Of a DNA stretch of 64,000 nucleotides, positions 32,939 to 41,499 are shown piece after piece (the first letter of the stretch is position 1; each line of letters begins with the position of its first letter). Under the pieces are notes generated by a model. The model was not told the origin of the DNA. It ran no database searches and saw only the letters and a program-made list of their open reading frames with translations. The position numbers and the translations under genes were made by a program. This DNA comes from Oscillospiraceae bacterium (GTDB lineage Bacteria; Bacillota; Clostridia; Oscillospirales; Ruminococcaceae), in the NCBI GenBank assembly GCA_017399765.1, contig JAFQBH010000024.1, forward strand, positions 62,001-126,000. Reading direction: 5' to 3'.

Positions 32939-33046
32939 TTGCTTTATATTAAATATTAAGTTTTCTACATATTTTATTGCGAATTCCTCAAATTTTTCAC
33001 CGAAAATTCAAATTTTGTGTATTTATACATTTTGTTTTGTATATTC

Positions 33047-33077
33047 AAAATCCGGCCAAACAGCCGGATTTTTTTGA
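33047..33077 (+). terminator. Terminator downstream of the EamA gene
   Basis: AATCCGGC/GCCGGATT stem followed by T7, 110 bases after the stop; the region between is AT-rich without other structure. Confidence 0.8.
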
Positions 33078-33161
33078 TTTTTCAGTATAATTCGGCATTT
33101 ATCTATGCAAATTGAACAAAACACACGGCATAGTGTTGATTGTTATAGTCAAAAAGTAGAA

Positions 33162-33177
33162 ACGAATAAATATTCAC
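33162..33177. promoter_or_regulatory. ArgR/AhrC-like box 1
   Basis: CGAATAAATATTCA core (GAAT-4-ATTC is a perfect palindrome), close to the ARG-box pattern TGAATWWWWATTCA. It is centred 31 bases upstream of box 2, i.e. about three helical turns. Confidence 0.5.
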
Positions 33178-33186
33178 AAAACAGGG

Positions 33187-33215
33187 TTGACAATGAATAA
33201 TTATGCGTGTATAAT
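33187..33215 (+). promoter_or_regulatory. Promoter of the amino-acid ABC importer, with ArgR-like box 2 inside
   Basis: Perfect TTGACA (33187-33192), exact 17-base spacer and perfect TATAAT (33210-33215). The spacer contains ATGAATAATTATGC (33193-33206), an ARG-box-like sequence with one mismatch in the right half. A repressor on this site would occlude RNA polymerase. The promoter itself is near consensus, so the basal level should be high. Confidence 0.75.
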
Positions 33216-33278
33216 ACGGACATAGCCAATGATCAATGACTTCAAAATTTAAATTTCTAAATTAGTGAGGTAATCAAA

Positions 33279-34121
33279 ATGAAAAAAATCGTATCCCTTA
33301 TCCTTGTTGCTTGCATGCTCTTCGCATTCGCCGGCTGCGGCGCTTCCGGCAAAGAAGTTCTTAAAGTTGCTCTTTCCCCCGACTTTGCTCCGATGGAATT
33401 TGTTGATGTTTCCAAGTCCGGCCAGGATTCCTACGTTGGCTTCGACGTAACCCTTGCAAACTTCATCGCCGATGAGCTTGGCATGGAACTCGAAATCGTT
33501 CCCATGAGCTTCAACGCCTGCCAGGTTGCAGTTGAAACCAAATCCGTTGATATGTCCATCTCCGGTTTCTCCTGGACCGAACAGCGTGCAGAAAACTATA
33601 ACCTTTCCGATTATTACTACGCAGGCGATAACGAAACCGAACAGGTTATCGTAACCACCAAAGAAAACGAAGGCAAATTCACCACCGCTGCTGATTTCTC
33701 CGGCCTTAAAGTTGCAGCACAGACCGCTTCTCTTCAGCTTGACCTTTGCAAATCCCAGCTTCCCGAAGATTGCGAAATCGTTGAAGTAGGCGACCTTACC
33801 ACCGCATTCCTTCAGCTTAAAAACGGTGACTTCGATGCTCTTGCTCTTGCAACCGGTAACGCAGAAGTTTTCATTGCAAACAACCCTAACGACGTTGCAA
33901 TGTCCGGCTTCATTTTCGAAGTTGACCCCAAATATACCGCAAACGTAATTCTTCTCAACAAAGATTCCGATGATCTTCTTGCAAAAGTTAACGAAATCCT
34001 TGCAAAAGCTTATGAAAACGGTTATTATGACGTTTGGTATGAAGAAGCTCTTGCACTTGCAGAAGGCGAAAACGCAGCAGACGTTTCTTACGACGACGAA
34101 GGTAACGTTGCAAACGGCTGA
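33279..34121 (+). CDS. Amino-acid ABC transporter substrate-binding lipoprotein
   Basis: The 280-residue extracytoplasmic binding protein of an amino-acid importer. Signal peptide MKKIVSLILVACMLFAFAGC with lipobox FAGC (Cys near residue 20), then the SBP_bac_3 domain: LKVALSPDFAPMEFVD, YVGFDVTLANFIADELGMELEIVPM, SVDMSISGFSWTEQRAENYNLSDYYY, and the second-lobe LKVAAQTASLQLDL. The family binds polar or basic amino acids; ArgR-like boxes at the promoter suggest arginine or a related basic amino acid, by inference. A hairpin after the gene should make it more abundant than the permease and ATPase. Confidence 0.94.
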   Translation: MKKIVSLILVACMLFAFAGCGASGKEVLKVALSPDFAPMEFVDVSKSGQDSYVGFDVTLANFIADELGMELEIVPMSFNACQVAVETKSVDMSISGFSWTEQRAENYNLSDYYYAGDNETEQVIVTTKENEGKFTTAADFSGLKVAAQTASLQLDLCKSQLPEDCEIVEVGDLTTAFLQLKNGDFDALALATGNAEVFIANNPNDVAMSGFIFEVDPKYTANVILLNKDSDDLLAKVNEILAKAYENGYYDVWYEEALALAEGENAADVSYDDEGNVANG

Positions 34122-34139
34122 TATCAACCATAATTTAAA

Positions 34140-34178
34140 ACAAGCAGGGCAGGAAAATTCTTCCCGCCCTGCTTTTCC
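34140..34178 (+). terminator. Partial terminator between binding protein and permease genes
   Basis: AAGCAGGGC/GCCCTGCTT stem, extended by AGGAA/TTCCC-type pairs, with a short T4 run. Such a leaky hairpin after the binding-protein gene is a common way to set binding protein above permease. Confidence 0.7.
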
Positions 34179-34212
34179 GCTTAAATAAACCCCATGGAGG
34201 TACATAATTCTG

Positions 34213-34947
34213 ATGGAAATGCTTGAAAACATTATCGAACTGATAAGGGATTACTGGCAGGTATTTATCCTCGAAGGTCTTCGCTATACCCTTATCCTTT
34301 CCGCCATTGCGGTTTTCTTCGGCGTAATTTTCGGTGCGTTTATCGCTCTTGGAAGAATGTCGAACATAAAACCCTTTAAAAAACTCAACAAGAAAAAAGC
34401 CAAAAAAGGTTTTATCCACTGGCTTTCCGAATTCAACCCCGTAAGCTGGATCTGTTCCGTTTATATCGAAGTCATCCGCGGAACCCCTCTTCTCCTTCAG
34501 CTCTATCTTTTTGTTTTCGGCCTTCCGAAAATCATTCCGATCAGCGCCGGCAACTTTTTCTGGGTTTCCGTTGCTCTTGCCTGTAACAGTGCCGCTTATG
34601 TTTCCGAACTTTTCCGCAGCGGTATCCAGGCGGTTGACAAAGGCCAGACCGAAGCCGCACGTTCTCTCGGCATGAACAAAGCCCAGACCATGATGAAAGT
34701 CATCATGCCCCAGGCTATCAAAAATATCCTTCCGGCAGTCGGTAACGAATTTATCGCCATCACAAAGGAAACTTCCATGGCTTCCACTTTCTTCATCGGC
34801 GACCTTATGACTTCTTACCTCAAGGTAAACGGCCAGACCTATCTCGCTCTTGAAATCCTTATTATCGTCGGCGCAATTTATCTTGCCGTAACATTCGTTC
34901 TCAGCAAACTTGTTCTTGCCTATGAAAGGAGGCTCAACAGCAAATGA
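34213..34947 (+). CDS. Amino-acid ABC transporter permease
   Basis: A 244-residue inner-membrane permease of the His/Glu/Gln/Arg/opine family. It has about five membrane segments; the EAA loop that docks the ATPase is [20 protein letters not shown] (about residues 136-155) followed by [20 protein letters not shown]. The N-terminal half carries an insertion between segments 1 and 2 with a very basic stretch ([11 protein letters not shown]). ATG at 34213, with GGAGG 13 bases upstream, a rather long spacing. Its stop overlaps the ATPase start (ATGA). Confidence 0.94.
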   Translation: MEMLENIIELIRDYWQVFILEGLRYTLILSAIAVFFGVIFGAFIALGRMSNIKPFKKLNKKKAKKGFIHWLSEFNPVSWICSVYIEVIRGTPLLLQLYLFVFGLPKIIPISAGNFFWVSVALACNSAAYVSELFRSGIQAVDKGQTEAARSLGMNKAQTMMKVIMPQAIKNILPAVGNEFIAITKETSMASTFFIGDLMTSYLKVNGQTYLALEILIIVGAIYLAVTFVLSKLVLAYERRLNSK

Positions 34948-35669
34948 TCCAGACAATTGATCTTTATAAAAGCTTCGGTGACCTCCAGGTTCTTAAAGGT
35001 ATTAATGAACACGTTGCTCCCCAGGAGGTTATCTCCATAATCGGACCTTCCGGCGGCGGAAAATCCACCTTCCTTCGCTGCCTCAATATGCTTGAAACTC
35101 CCGATTCCGGAAGCATCATCTTCCAGGGAACCGATATCACAAGCGAAAAAGTCGATATCGACCTTCACCGCCAGAAAATGGGAATGGTTTTCCAGCATTT
35201 CAACGTTTTCCCCCATCTTTCCGTTCTTGAAAACGTAACTCTTGCTCCCACCATCGTAAAAAAGAAATCCAAAGCCGAAGCAAACGAGCAGGCAATGGAA
35301 CTTCTTAACAGAGTTGGCCTTGCAGAAAAAGCAGGCGAAAGTGCAACAAGCCTTTCCGGCGGACAGAAACAGCGTCTTGCAATCGTTCGCGCCCTTGCAA
35401 TGGAACCGGACGTAATGCTTTTTGACGAACCTACTTCCGCCCTTGACCCGGAAATGGTCGGCGAGGTTCTTGAAGTTATCAAGGGCCTTGTTAAAACCGG
35501 CATGACTTCCGTTATCGTAACCCATGAAATGGGCTTTGCAAAAGAAGTAAGCGACAGGGTTGTTTTTATTGACGGCGGAATTGTTGCCGAAGAAGGCACC
35601 CCGGACGATATTTTCAACCACCCCCAGAACCCCAGAACAAAAGACTTCCTCAGCAAAGTTTTGTATTGA
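34944..35669 (+). CDS. Amino-acid ABC transporter ATP-binding protein
   Basis: A 241-residue ABC ATPase that powers the preceding importer. Walker A is [17 protein letters not shown] (about residues 31-47), Q-loop [17 protein letters not shown] (about 78-94), signature [17 protein letters not shown] (about 135-151), Walker [15 protein letters not shown] (about 156-169), and the switch histidine [17 protein letters not shown] (about 193-209). It is coupled to the permease gene by an ATGA overlap. A foldback repeat follows. Confidence 0.96.
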   Translation: MIQTIDLYKSFGDLQVLKGINEHVAPQEVISIIGPSGGGKSTFLRCLNMLETPDSGSIIFQGTDITSEKVDIDLHRQKMGMVFQHFNVFPHLSVLENVTLAPTIVKKKSKAEANEQAMELLNRVGLAEKAGESATSLSGGQKQRLAIVRALAMEPDVMLFDEPTSALDPEMVGEVLEVIKGLVKTGMTSVIVTHEMGFAKEVSDRVVFIDGGIVAEEGTPDDIFNHPQNPRTKDFLSKVLY

Positions 35670-35676
35670 TATTTGC

Positions 35677-35808
35677 CTCCCTTGTCAAAGGGAGGGGGAC
35701 CGTTGCGGTACGCACGGTGGAGGGATTCATCCGATCTCTTCGGACATTATATAAAGAATCCCCCAGTCATTTGCTTCGCAAATGCCAGCCCCCTTTAACA
35801 AGGGGGCC
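35677..35808. repeat. Foldback intergenic repeat, copy 4 (complete)
   Basis: About 130 bases with self-complementary ends CTCCCTTGTCAAAGGGAG and CCCCCTTTAACAAGGGGG. Internal parts are ACCGTTGCGGTACGCACGGT, GTGGAGGGATTC, AGAATCCCCCAGTCA and the hairpin ATTTGCTTCGCAAAT. It is the closest relative of the copy at 7242-7386 and lies between the ABC importer and the M20 gene; the right arm ends 7 bases before the M20 ribosome site. Confidence 0.85.
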
Positions 35809-35831
35809 TTTTTTAAAAGGAGCGTTTTAAA

Positions 35832-37280
35832 ATGGACAAAAAAGAACTTTACGCATATATTGACGAAAACAAAGGGATTTTTGAAGAACTTTCCGACAAA
35901 ATCTGGGAATATGCCGAAATTTCCCTTAAGGAACACAAATCCGCAGAAACTTATAAGGCTCTTCTTGAAGAACTTGGTTTCAAGGTTGAAACCGGTCTTG
36001 CGGGAGTCGAAACCGCTTTTTCCGGAACTTTTGGAAGCGGAAAACCGATTATCGGAATTCTCGGTGAATTCGATGCCCTTTCCGGTCTTTCCCAAAAAAG
36101 CGGTCTTACCGTTCACGATGAACTCATAATCGGCGGAAGCGGCCACGGCTGCGGACACAACCTTCTCGGTGCGGGTTCCCTTTCCGCCGCCTATGCGGTA
36201 AAAAAATATCTTGAAGAAAAGGGCGAAGGTTCCGGAACCGTTATTTTCTACGGCTGTCCCGGTGAAGAAGGCGGCGCAGGAAAAGCTTTTATGGCGAAGC
36301 AGGACCTATTCTATGGTCTTGATGCGGCTCTTACATGGCACCCGGACGATTCCAACCAGGTTACAAGCGGTTCCTATCTTGCCTGCGTTCAGGTTGAATA
36401 TAAGTTCGAAGGCGTTGCCGCACATGCGGCAGGCTGTCCTCATATGGGACGCAGCGCTCTTGATGCGGTCGAACTTATGAACATCGGCGTTCAGTTCCTT
36501 CGCGAACATATGCCGCCCAGCGACAGAATCCATTATTCAATAACCGATGCAGGCGGCATTTCTCCGAACGTTGTTCAGCCCACCGCCCAGGTTCTTTATA
36601 TGGTCCGTTCCGACACCGTTGCGAAAGTTAAATCTCTTCTCGCAAGAGTTGAGGATATTGCAAAAGGCGCCGCCCTTATGACGGGAACGACCCTTAAACG
36701 CCGTTTTATCGACGGAACCGCCGATGTTGTTCCGAACTCCGTTCTTGAAAAAGCAATGTTCAAAAACTTCGAGGAAACCGAGCTTCCGGAATATTCCGAA
36801 GAGGAACTCAGCTTTGCGGAAGAGCTTAAAAAGACCTATGTAACAGAAGGTCTTCCGGGTTTTGCTTCCAATTTCAGCAGCGAAATCGCAAGCTTTGTTG
36901 ACGAAAAAACAAACGGCGGAGAAAAGGCGCAGAACGATTTCCTTATGCCTCTTTATCACAGCGAAGTCACCCTTCCCGGTTCCACCGACGTCGGTGACGT
37001 AAGCTGGCAGACCCCCACCGCACAGATAAACACCGCAACCTGGACAAGCGGAATTCCCGGCCACAGCTGGCAGGTTGTTTCCATGGGCAAATCCACCATT
37101 GCCAAAAAGGGAATGAACCTTGCGGCAAAAGTTATCGCCGCAACTGCAGTCGATCTTTTTGAAAACCCGGAGCTTCTTGAAGAAGCAAAGGCGGAATTCC
37201 TTATCAAAACAAAATCCGGCTTCGTAAGCCCCATTGAAGACGGTGCTGTTCCCGCAATTGCAGGAGAAAAAATTCTTTAA
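35832..37280 (+). CDS. M20 family amidohydrolase (AbgB-like)
   Basis: A 482-residue M20D metallohydrolase closest to p-aminobenzoyl-glutamate hydrolase subunit B. Metal-binding residues are in LGEFDALSGLSQ, SGHGCGHNLLGAGSL (about residues 96-110), GCPGEEGGAGKAFM (Glu-Glu near 143) and ALTWHPDDSN (His near 164); VEYKFEGVAAHAAGCPHMGRSALDA is the dimerisation-domain start. Family members cleave N-acyl amino-acid or peptide amide bonds. ATG at 35832 follows AAGGAGCG. It follows an amino-acid importer, consistent with peptide or acyl-amino-acid use, but the repeat and spacing argue for separate transcription. Confidence 0.92.
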   Translation: MDKKELYAYIDENKGIFEELSDKIWEYAEISLKEHKSAETYKALLEELGFKVETGLAGVETAFSGTFGSGKPIIGILGEFDALSGLSQKSGLTVHDELIIGGSGHGCGHNLLGAGSLSAAYAVKKYLEEKGEGSGTVIFYGCPGEEGGAGKAFMAKQDLFYGLDAALTWHPDDSNQVTSGSYLACVQVEYKFEGVAAHAAGCPHMGRSALDAVELMNIGVQFLREHMPPSDRIHYSITDAGGISPNVVQPTAQVLYMVRSDTVAKVKSLLARVEDIAKGAALMTGTTLKRRFIDGTADVVPNSVLEKAMFKNFEETELPEYSEEELSFAEELKKTYVTEGLPGFASNFSSEIASFVDEKTNGGEKAQNDFLMPLYHSEVTLPGSTDVGDVSWQTPTAQINTATWTSGIPGHSWQVVSMGKSTIAKKGMNLAAKVIAATAVDLFENPELLEEAKAEFLIKTKSGFVSPIEDGAVPAIAGEKIL

Positions 37281-37301
37281 TAAAACCGTTTGTTTATAGC
37301 A

Positions 37302-37337
37302 AAAACTCCCGTGCTCGAAACGAGCACGGGAGTTTTT
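37302..37337. terminator. Bidirectional terminator
   Basis: Perfect stem AAAACTCCCGTGCTCG/CGAGCACGGGAGTTTT between the convergent M20 and PEPCK genes; very like the terminator at 49878-49913. Confidence 0.9.
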
Positions 37338-37356
37338 TATTTGAGCACGGGGAGTA

Positions 37357-39120
37357 TCACTCAAGATTTTTTTCAAGTTTTTCAAGTTCCGCCATAAGTT
37401 CCGCGGGAAGTTTTTCGCCGAATTTTTTATAGAATTCACGGATTCCTTCCGCTTCGGTTTTCCAGAGTTCCTTATCAACGGAAAGAAGTCCTGCAAGAGT
37501 TTCCTTATCGATATCAAGACCTTCGAGGTCGATATCTTCGGGTCTGGGCTCGAATCCGATTGCGGTTTCGTCCGCTTCCGCTGTTCCGTCGCATCTTCCG
37601 AGGATCCACATGAGAACTCTCATGTTGTCGCCGAATCCGGGCCAGATGAAATGACCTTCGTCATCGGTTCTGAACCAGTTTACGTTGAAGATCTTCGGCG
37701 CTTTGTCGCCGAGTTTTTCGCCCATATCGAGCCAATGCTGGAAATAATCCGCCATATGATAGCCGCAGAAAGGAAGCATTGCCATGGGGTCCCGGCGAAC
37801 AACGCCGACTGCGCCTGCTGCTGCGGCAGTGGTTTCGGAAGCCATTGTTGAACCGACAAAAACGCCGTGCTTCCAGTCACGGGACTGATATACCAGCGGC
37901 GCGGTTTTTGCTCTTCTTCCGCCGAATATCATTGCGGAAATCGGAACGCCTTCCGGATCATCGAATTTCGGGCTTACGCAGGGGCAGTTTTTAGCCGGTG
38001 CGGTAAAGCGGCTGTTGGGGTGTGCGGCTTTTTCCGTTGCGGTGGAACCGCTCCAGGGGTTGCCCTTCCAGTCTATTGCGTTTTCCGGCGGGTTTTTATC
38101 AAGACCTTCCCACCAGACGGTGTTGTCATCAAGATTATGCGCAACATTGGTGAAAATGGTGTTCTTCATTGTTGCGGCAAGGGCGTTGGGGTTGGATTTT
38201 TTGTTGGTGCCGGGAGCTACGCCGAAAAATCCGTTTTCCGGGTTGACCGCCCAAAGGCGGCCGTCTTTTCCGATTCGAAGCCATGCGATATCATCGCCCA
38301 CGCACCAGACTTTATAGCCTTTTTTCTGATAAAGTTCCGGAGGAATAAGCATTGCAAGGTTTGTTTTTCCGCAGGCGGAAGGGAATGCCGCGGTAACATA
38401 TTTGATTTCGCCTTCGGGATTTTCAATTCCGAGGATGAGCATATGTTCAGCCATCCAGCCTTCTTTCCAGCCCTGCCAGGAAGCGATTCGGAGGGCAAAA
38501 CATTTTTTGCCCTGAAGGACGTTTCCGCCATAGTTGGAGTTGAGGGACCAGATAGTGTTGTCTTCCGGGAACTGGACTATGTATCTCTGTTCCTCGTCAA
38601 CGTCGAGAGAACAATGAAGACCTCTTACAAAGTCCGCGGAATCGCCGAGCTGGTCAAGAGCTTCCTGACCCATTCTGGTCATGATTTCCATGTTGAGGAC
38701 GACGTAGATGCTGTCCGTAAGTTCAATTCCGATTTTTGCAAAGGGAGAACCGAGCTGACCCATGGAATAGGGAACAACATACATGGTTCTGCCTTTCATC
38801 GCGCCGTCTGCAAGAGGACGAAGGCGGGCATACATTTCGTCTTTTTCGACCCAGTTATTGGTGGGACCTGCCATTTCCTTTTTCGTTGTGCAGATGAAAG
38901 TTCTTGCTTCGACCCTTGCAACGTCGTTGGGTTTTGTTCTGTGAAGAAGGCAGCCCGGAAGTTTTTCGGGGTTTAATTCTTCCATAAGTCCGGTGGCGAT
39001 TGCTTCGGCTCTTAAGGCCTTTATCTGCTCTTCGCCCCCGGTTACCCAGACGACTTTATCGGGTTTAACGAGTTCCTTCATTTCTTTGATCCATTCAAGT
39101 ACGTGAGAGTTGTTGGTCAT
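37357..39120 (-). CDS. pckG: Phosphoenolpyruvate carboxykinase (GTP)
   Basis: PEPCK interconverts oxaloacetate + GTP and phosphoenolpyruvate + CO2; in anaerobes it often runs towards oxaloacetate. The 587-residue protein is the GTP class: AAFPSACGKTNLAMLIPP is the kinase 1a loop with the reactive Cys (about residue 265), VGDDIAWLR carries the metal Asp, and FIWPGFGDNMRVLMWI is the guanine-binding region. PEPCK of most clostridia is the ATP class, so the GTP type is worth noting. The ATG at 39120 follows AAAGGAG; upstream extensions lack a ribosome site. Confidence 0.95.
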   Translation of the reverse strand: MTNNSHVLEWIKEMKELVKPDKVVWVTGGEEQIKALRAEAIATGLMEELNPEKLPGCLLHRTKPNDVARVEARTFICTTKKEMAGPTNNWVEKDEMYARLRPLADGAMKGRTMYVVPYSMGQLGSPFAKIGIELTDSIYVVLNMEIMTRMGQEALDQLGDSADFVRGLHCSLDVDEEQRYIVQFPEDNTIWSLNSNYGGNVLQGKKCFALRIASWQGWKEGWMAEHMLILGIENPEGEIKYVTAAFPSACGKTNLAMLIPPELYQKKGYKVWCVGDDIAWLRIGKDGRLWAVNPENGFFGVAPGTNKKSNPNALAATMKNTIFTNVAHNLDDNTVWWEGLDKNPPENAIDWKGNPWSGSTATEKAAHPNSRFTAPAKNCPCVSPKFDDPEGVPISAMIFGGRRAKTAPLVYQSRDWKHGVFVGSTMASETTAAAAGAVGVVRRDPMAMLPFCGYHMADYFQHWLDMGEKLGDKAPKIFNVNWFRTDDEGHFIWPGFGDNMRVLMWILGRCDGTAEADETAIGFEPRPEDIDLEGLDIDKETLAGLLSVDKELWKTEAEGIREFYKKFGEKLPAELMAELEKLEKNLE

Positions 39121-39249
39121 TTTTTGTGACAGCTCCTTTCCGGAAAAGACTTTTATGGGTTTTATTATATACCAAAACAAAAATTTTGCAATAGCTTTTT
39201 GCAGGTTTTAATAACAAAAAAATGCAAAATTATTTATTTTATTAGTATT

Positions 39250-39300
39250 AAAAAAGGATATTTGCAATTATTTGAATTTAAAGCTGCAAATATCCTTTTA
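39250..39300 (-). terminator. Terminator of tsaD
   Basis: Long perfect stem: AAAAGGATATTTGCA (39252-39266) and TGCAAATATCCTTTT (39285-39299). On the minus strand it follows the tsaD stop and is followed by T runs. Confidence 0.75.
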
Positions 39301-39311
39301 AAAAACATATT

Positions 39312-40328
39312 TTATTCAAAATCTTCGTCAATGGGCATGGTGGATCTTGCGTTAAGGGAAAGATCCGCAAAATTTCCCGCAAGGGCTTCGTAATAAGCCT
39401 GGGAACCGATCATAGCCGCATTATCGCCGCAAAGTTCCAGCGGCGGAACAAAAAGTTCAAGGTGGCGGCGCTTACATTCTCTTTCGAGCAGGGAACGCAA
39501 ACCGCTGTTTGCGGAAACTCCGCCGGCGGCAACGATCGTTTTGTATCCGCCTTCCTTTGCGGCAAGCATAACTCTGTCAACAAGGGCATGGCAAATTACG
39601 TCCTGATAGGAAGCGCAGAGATCCGGAATGTTTATTCCTTCGCCGCGCTGCTCTGCATTATGCAGTATATTCACAACGGCGGTTTTAAGTCCCGAAAAAC
39701 TCATATCAAGGGGACAGCCTTCCACCCTCGGCTTGGGAAGCTTGAAAGCCTTTGGGTTGCCTTCCTTGGATTTTTTATCGAGGAAAACTCCGCCGGGATA
39801 CGGAAGACCCATTGCTCTTGCGGCTTTATCGAAAGCTTCGCCCGCGGCGTCATCGCGGGTTTTTCCGAGAATTCTGAATTTTGTATAATCGGAAACTTCA
39901 ACAATGTGGCTGTGGCCGCCGGAAACAACAAGGCAAAGGAAAGGCGGCTTAAGTTCCGGGTGAGCAAGATAGTTCGCGGCAATATGTCCTTTAAGATGAT
40001 GAACCGGAATAAGTTTTTTCCCGGTTGCAAGAGAAAGTCCTTTTGCAAAGTTTACCCCGACAAGAAGCGCGCCGATAAGCCCCGGCGCAGCGGTTACCGC
40101 AATGTAATCCACTTCATCAAGGGTCATATCTGCGTCCCGAAGGGCTTTTTCCGCAACGGCAACAATGTTTTCCGTATGGCGGCGGGAAGCAATTTCCGGC
40201 ACCACTCCGCCATAAAGACCGTGTTCCGCAACCTGGGTGTTTATTACAGAAGAAAGAATTTTTCTTCCGTCTTCAATTATTGCGGCGGCGGTTTCGTCGC
40301 AGGAAGATTCTATCGCTAAAATTTTCAT
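39312..40328 (-). CDS. tsaD: tRNA N6-adenosine threonylcarbamoyltransferase
   Basis: TsaD, with TsaB and TsaE, transfers the threonylcarbamoyl group to A37 of tRNAs that read ANN codons. The 338-residue protein has the ASKHA-fold motifs ILAIESSCDETAAAII (residues 3-18), the iron-binding HHLKGHIAANYL (His-x3-His, about 111-122), LVVSGGHSHIVEV (about 135-147) and AAGGVSANSGLRSLL (about 270-284). The C-terminal SLNARSTMPIDEDFE is usual. It lies downstream of prmC and a tiny gene, and shares the neighbourhood with rimI only at distance. Confidence 0.97.
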   Translation of the reverse strand: MKILAIESSCDETAAAIIEDGRKILSSVINTQVAEHGLYGGVVPEIASRRHTENIVAVAEKALRDADMTLDEVDYIAVTAAPGLIGALLVGVNFAKGLSLATGKKLIPVHHLKGHIAANYLAHPELKPPFLCLVVSGGHSHIVEVSDYTKFRILGKTRDDAAGEAFDKAARAMGLPYPGGVFLDKKSKEGNPKAFKLPKPRVEGCPLDMSFSGLKTAVVNILHNAEQRGEGINIPDLCASYQDVICHALVDRVMLAAKEGGYKTIVAAGGVSANSGLRSLLERECKRRHLELFVPPLELCGDNAAMIGSQAYYEALAGNFADLSLNARSTMPIDEDFE

Positions 40329-40405
40329 ATATTCATCGCCTTTATCTAACGTATAATTTTCTATATTAATTATAGCGCATAACGGCGGTTTTTACAATAT
40401 TTTGT

Positions 40406-40573
40406 TCAGTTTTCCGGCTGCTTGTTTTCAAGAATCGCGTTTACGGAAATTTCTCCCGCAAATTTAAAAAGAGTTGATGCCATAAGTTTTTCCGGAGTTG
40501 TTCCGGTTCTTCGGGCAAGGGTCTCATAAAACTTTGCCGCGGCGGGGTCTATTGAAAGAGTATATTTTTTCAA
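40406..40573 (-). CDS. 55-residue ribbon-helix-helix-like protein
   Basis: A very small gene in the prmC-tsaD gap. It starts at TTG 40573, with AAGGAGA 8 bases upstream, and ends at TGA 40406. The product begins MKKYTLSIDPAAAKFYETLA, a short strand followed by RTGTTPEKLMASTLFKFAGE, a helix-turn-helix order that fits a ribbon-helix-helix (CopG/Arc-like) DNA-binding fold. Native codon use supports a real gene. It has no toxin-like partner beside it, so it could be a regulator rather than an antitoxin. The fold is a guess from pattern. Confidence 0.65.
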   Translation of the reverse strand: MKKYTLSIDPAAAKFYETLARRTGTTPEKLMASTLFKFAGEISVNAILENKQPEN

Positions 40574-40635
40574 AAAAATTTCTCCTTTTTGCTTTTTTGA
40601 ATTTAGTTTTTGATATAAATCAAAATTTATGCTTA

Positions 40636-40668
40636 TAAAAAAAGCGGGAAACCTTCCCGCTTTTTTTA
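40636..40668 (-). terminator. Terminator of the lipoprotein/two-component/prmC operon
   Basis: AAAAAAAGCGGGAA/TTCCCGCTTTTTTT stem around the prmC stop; the left-hand A7 gives a T7 run on the minus strand. It separates prmC from the tiny gene. Confidence 0.88.
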
Positions 40669-41499
40669 ATCATATTTTACTGCAGAAACAACCCTGTCCC
40701 GGCCTTCATAATCTTTAATGATTCCGGCATTTTTATATCCGTTTTCCGTAAGGATCTCCTTAACCGCTTCCCCCTGGGTATCTCCGATTTCGAAAGCGAT
40801 AAGTCCCCCTTCATTAAGATGCTCGAACCAGTTTTTTGCGATGGCACGGTAAAAATCCAGTCCATCGGTTCCGCCGAAAAGGGCTGTTTCCGGTTCAAAG
40901 GTGACTTCCGTCTGGAGTTCTTTCATTTCATCACCGGTTATATACGGTGGATTCGAAACGATGCAGTCAAACTTTCCGAAAGCTTCAAGAGCGTCTTTCT
41001 GAAGCGTTTTTACGCAGTTTCCATGTAAAGCATTGTTTCTTTTAAGATATTCAAAAGCGCCGTCGTAAAGCTCCACAGCGGTCACTTCGGCTCCGCCGAG
41101 TTCCTTTGCAAGAGTTATCGCTATACAGCCGGAACCGGAACAAAGGTCGGCGATTTTCGGCGGCATTGTCCTTGAAAAATATTTGAGCACAGTTTCGCAA
41201 AGAAGTTCCGTTTCCGGGCGGGGAATGAGCACCCCTTCGCCGACGAAGAATTTTCTTCCGAAAAATTCCCAGTTTCCTATAATATACTGAAGCGGATATC
41301 CGCCCGCTCTTTTTTCCGCGGCGGCAAAAAGTTTTTCTTCCTCCTCCGGCTCAAGCAAGTTTTCGGGAACTGTGATTTCGGGGTTTCTTGGAAGATTCAA
41401 AAGGTCTTCCATAAGCACCGAAACTTCAAAGGCAGGGGAATCCACCCCTGCCTCGTGAAAGCGCTTTTCGATTTTTTCAAAAGCTTCTTTAACGTTCAT
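40666..41499 (-). CDS. prmC: Peptide chain release factor N5-glutamine methyltransferase
   Basis: PrmC methylates the GGQ glutamine of release factors RF1 and RF2 using S-adenosylmethionine. The 277-residue protein has an N-terminal helical domain, the linker VGEGVLIPRPETELLCETVL (about residues 88-107), SAM motif I IADLCSGSGCIAITLAKEL (about 116-134), and the catalytic NPPY in DCIVSNPPYITGDEM (about 180-194). The ATG at 41499 shares its A with the stop of the DUF1385 gene (TGATG); an upstream TTG at 41502 is less likely. DUF1385-prmC pairing is usual in clostridia. Confidence 0.96.
   Translation of the reverse strand: MNVKEAFEKIEKRFHEAGVDSPAFEVSVLMEDLLNLPRNPEITVPENLLEPEEEEKLFAAAEKRAGGYPLQYIIGNWEFFGRKFFVGEGVLIPRPETELLCETVLKYFSRTMPPKIADLCSGSGCIAITLAKELGGAEVTAVELYDGAFEYLKRNNALHGNCVKTLQKDALEAFGKFDCIVSNPPYITGDEMKELQTEVTFEPETALFGGTDGLDFYRAIAKNWFEHLNEGGLIAFEIGDTQGEAVKEILTENGYKNAGIIKDYEGRDRVVSAVKYD

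Noticed and set aside
33079-33160. Possible further operators or a riboswitch upstream of the amino-acid importer
   Set aside because: GCATTTATCTATGC is a weak inverted repeat with the wrong spacing for an ArgR box, and no conserved leader RNA fold is visible.
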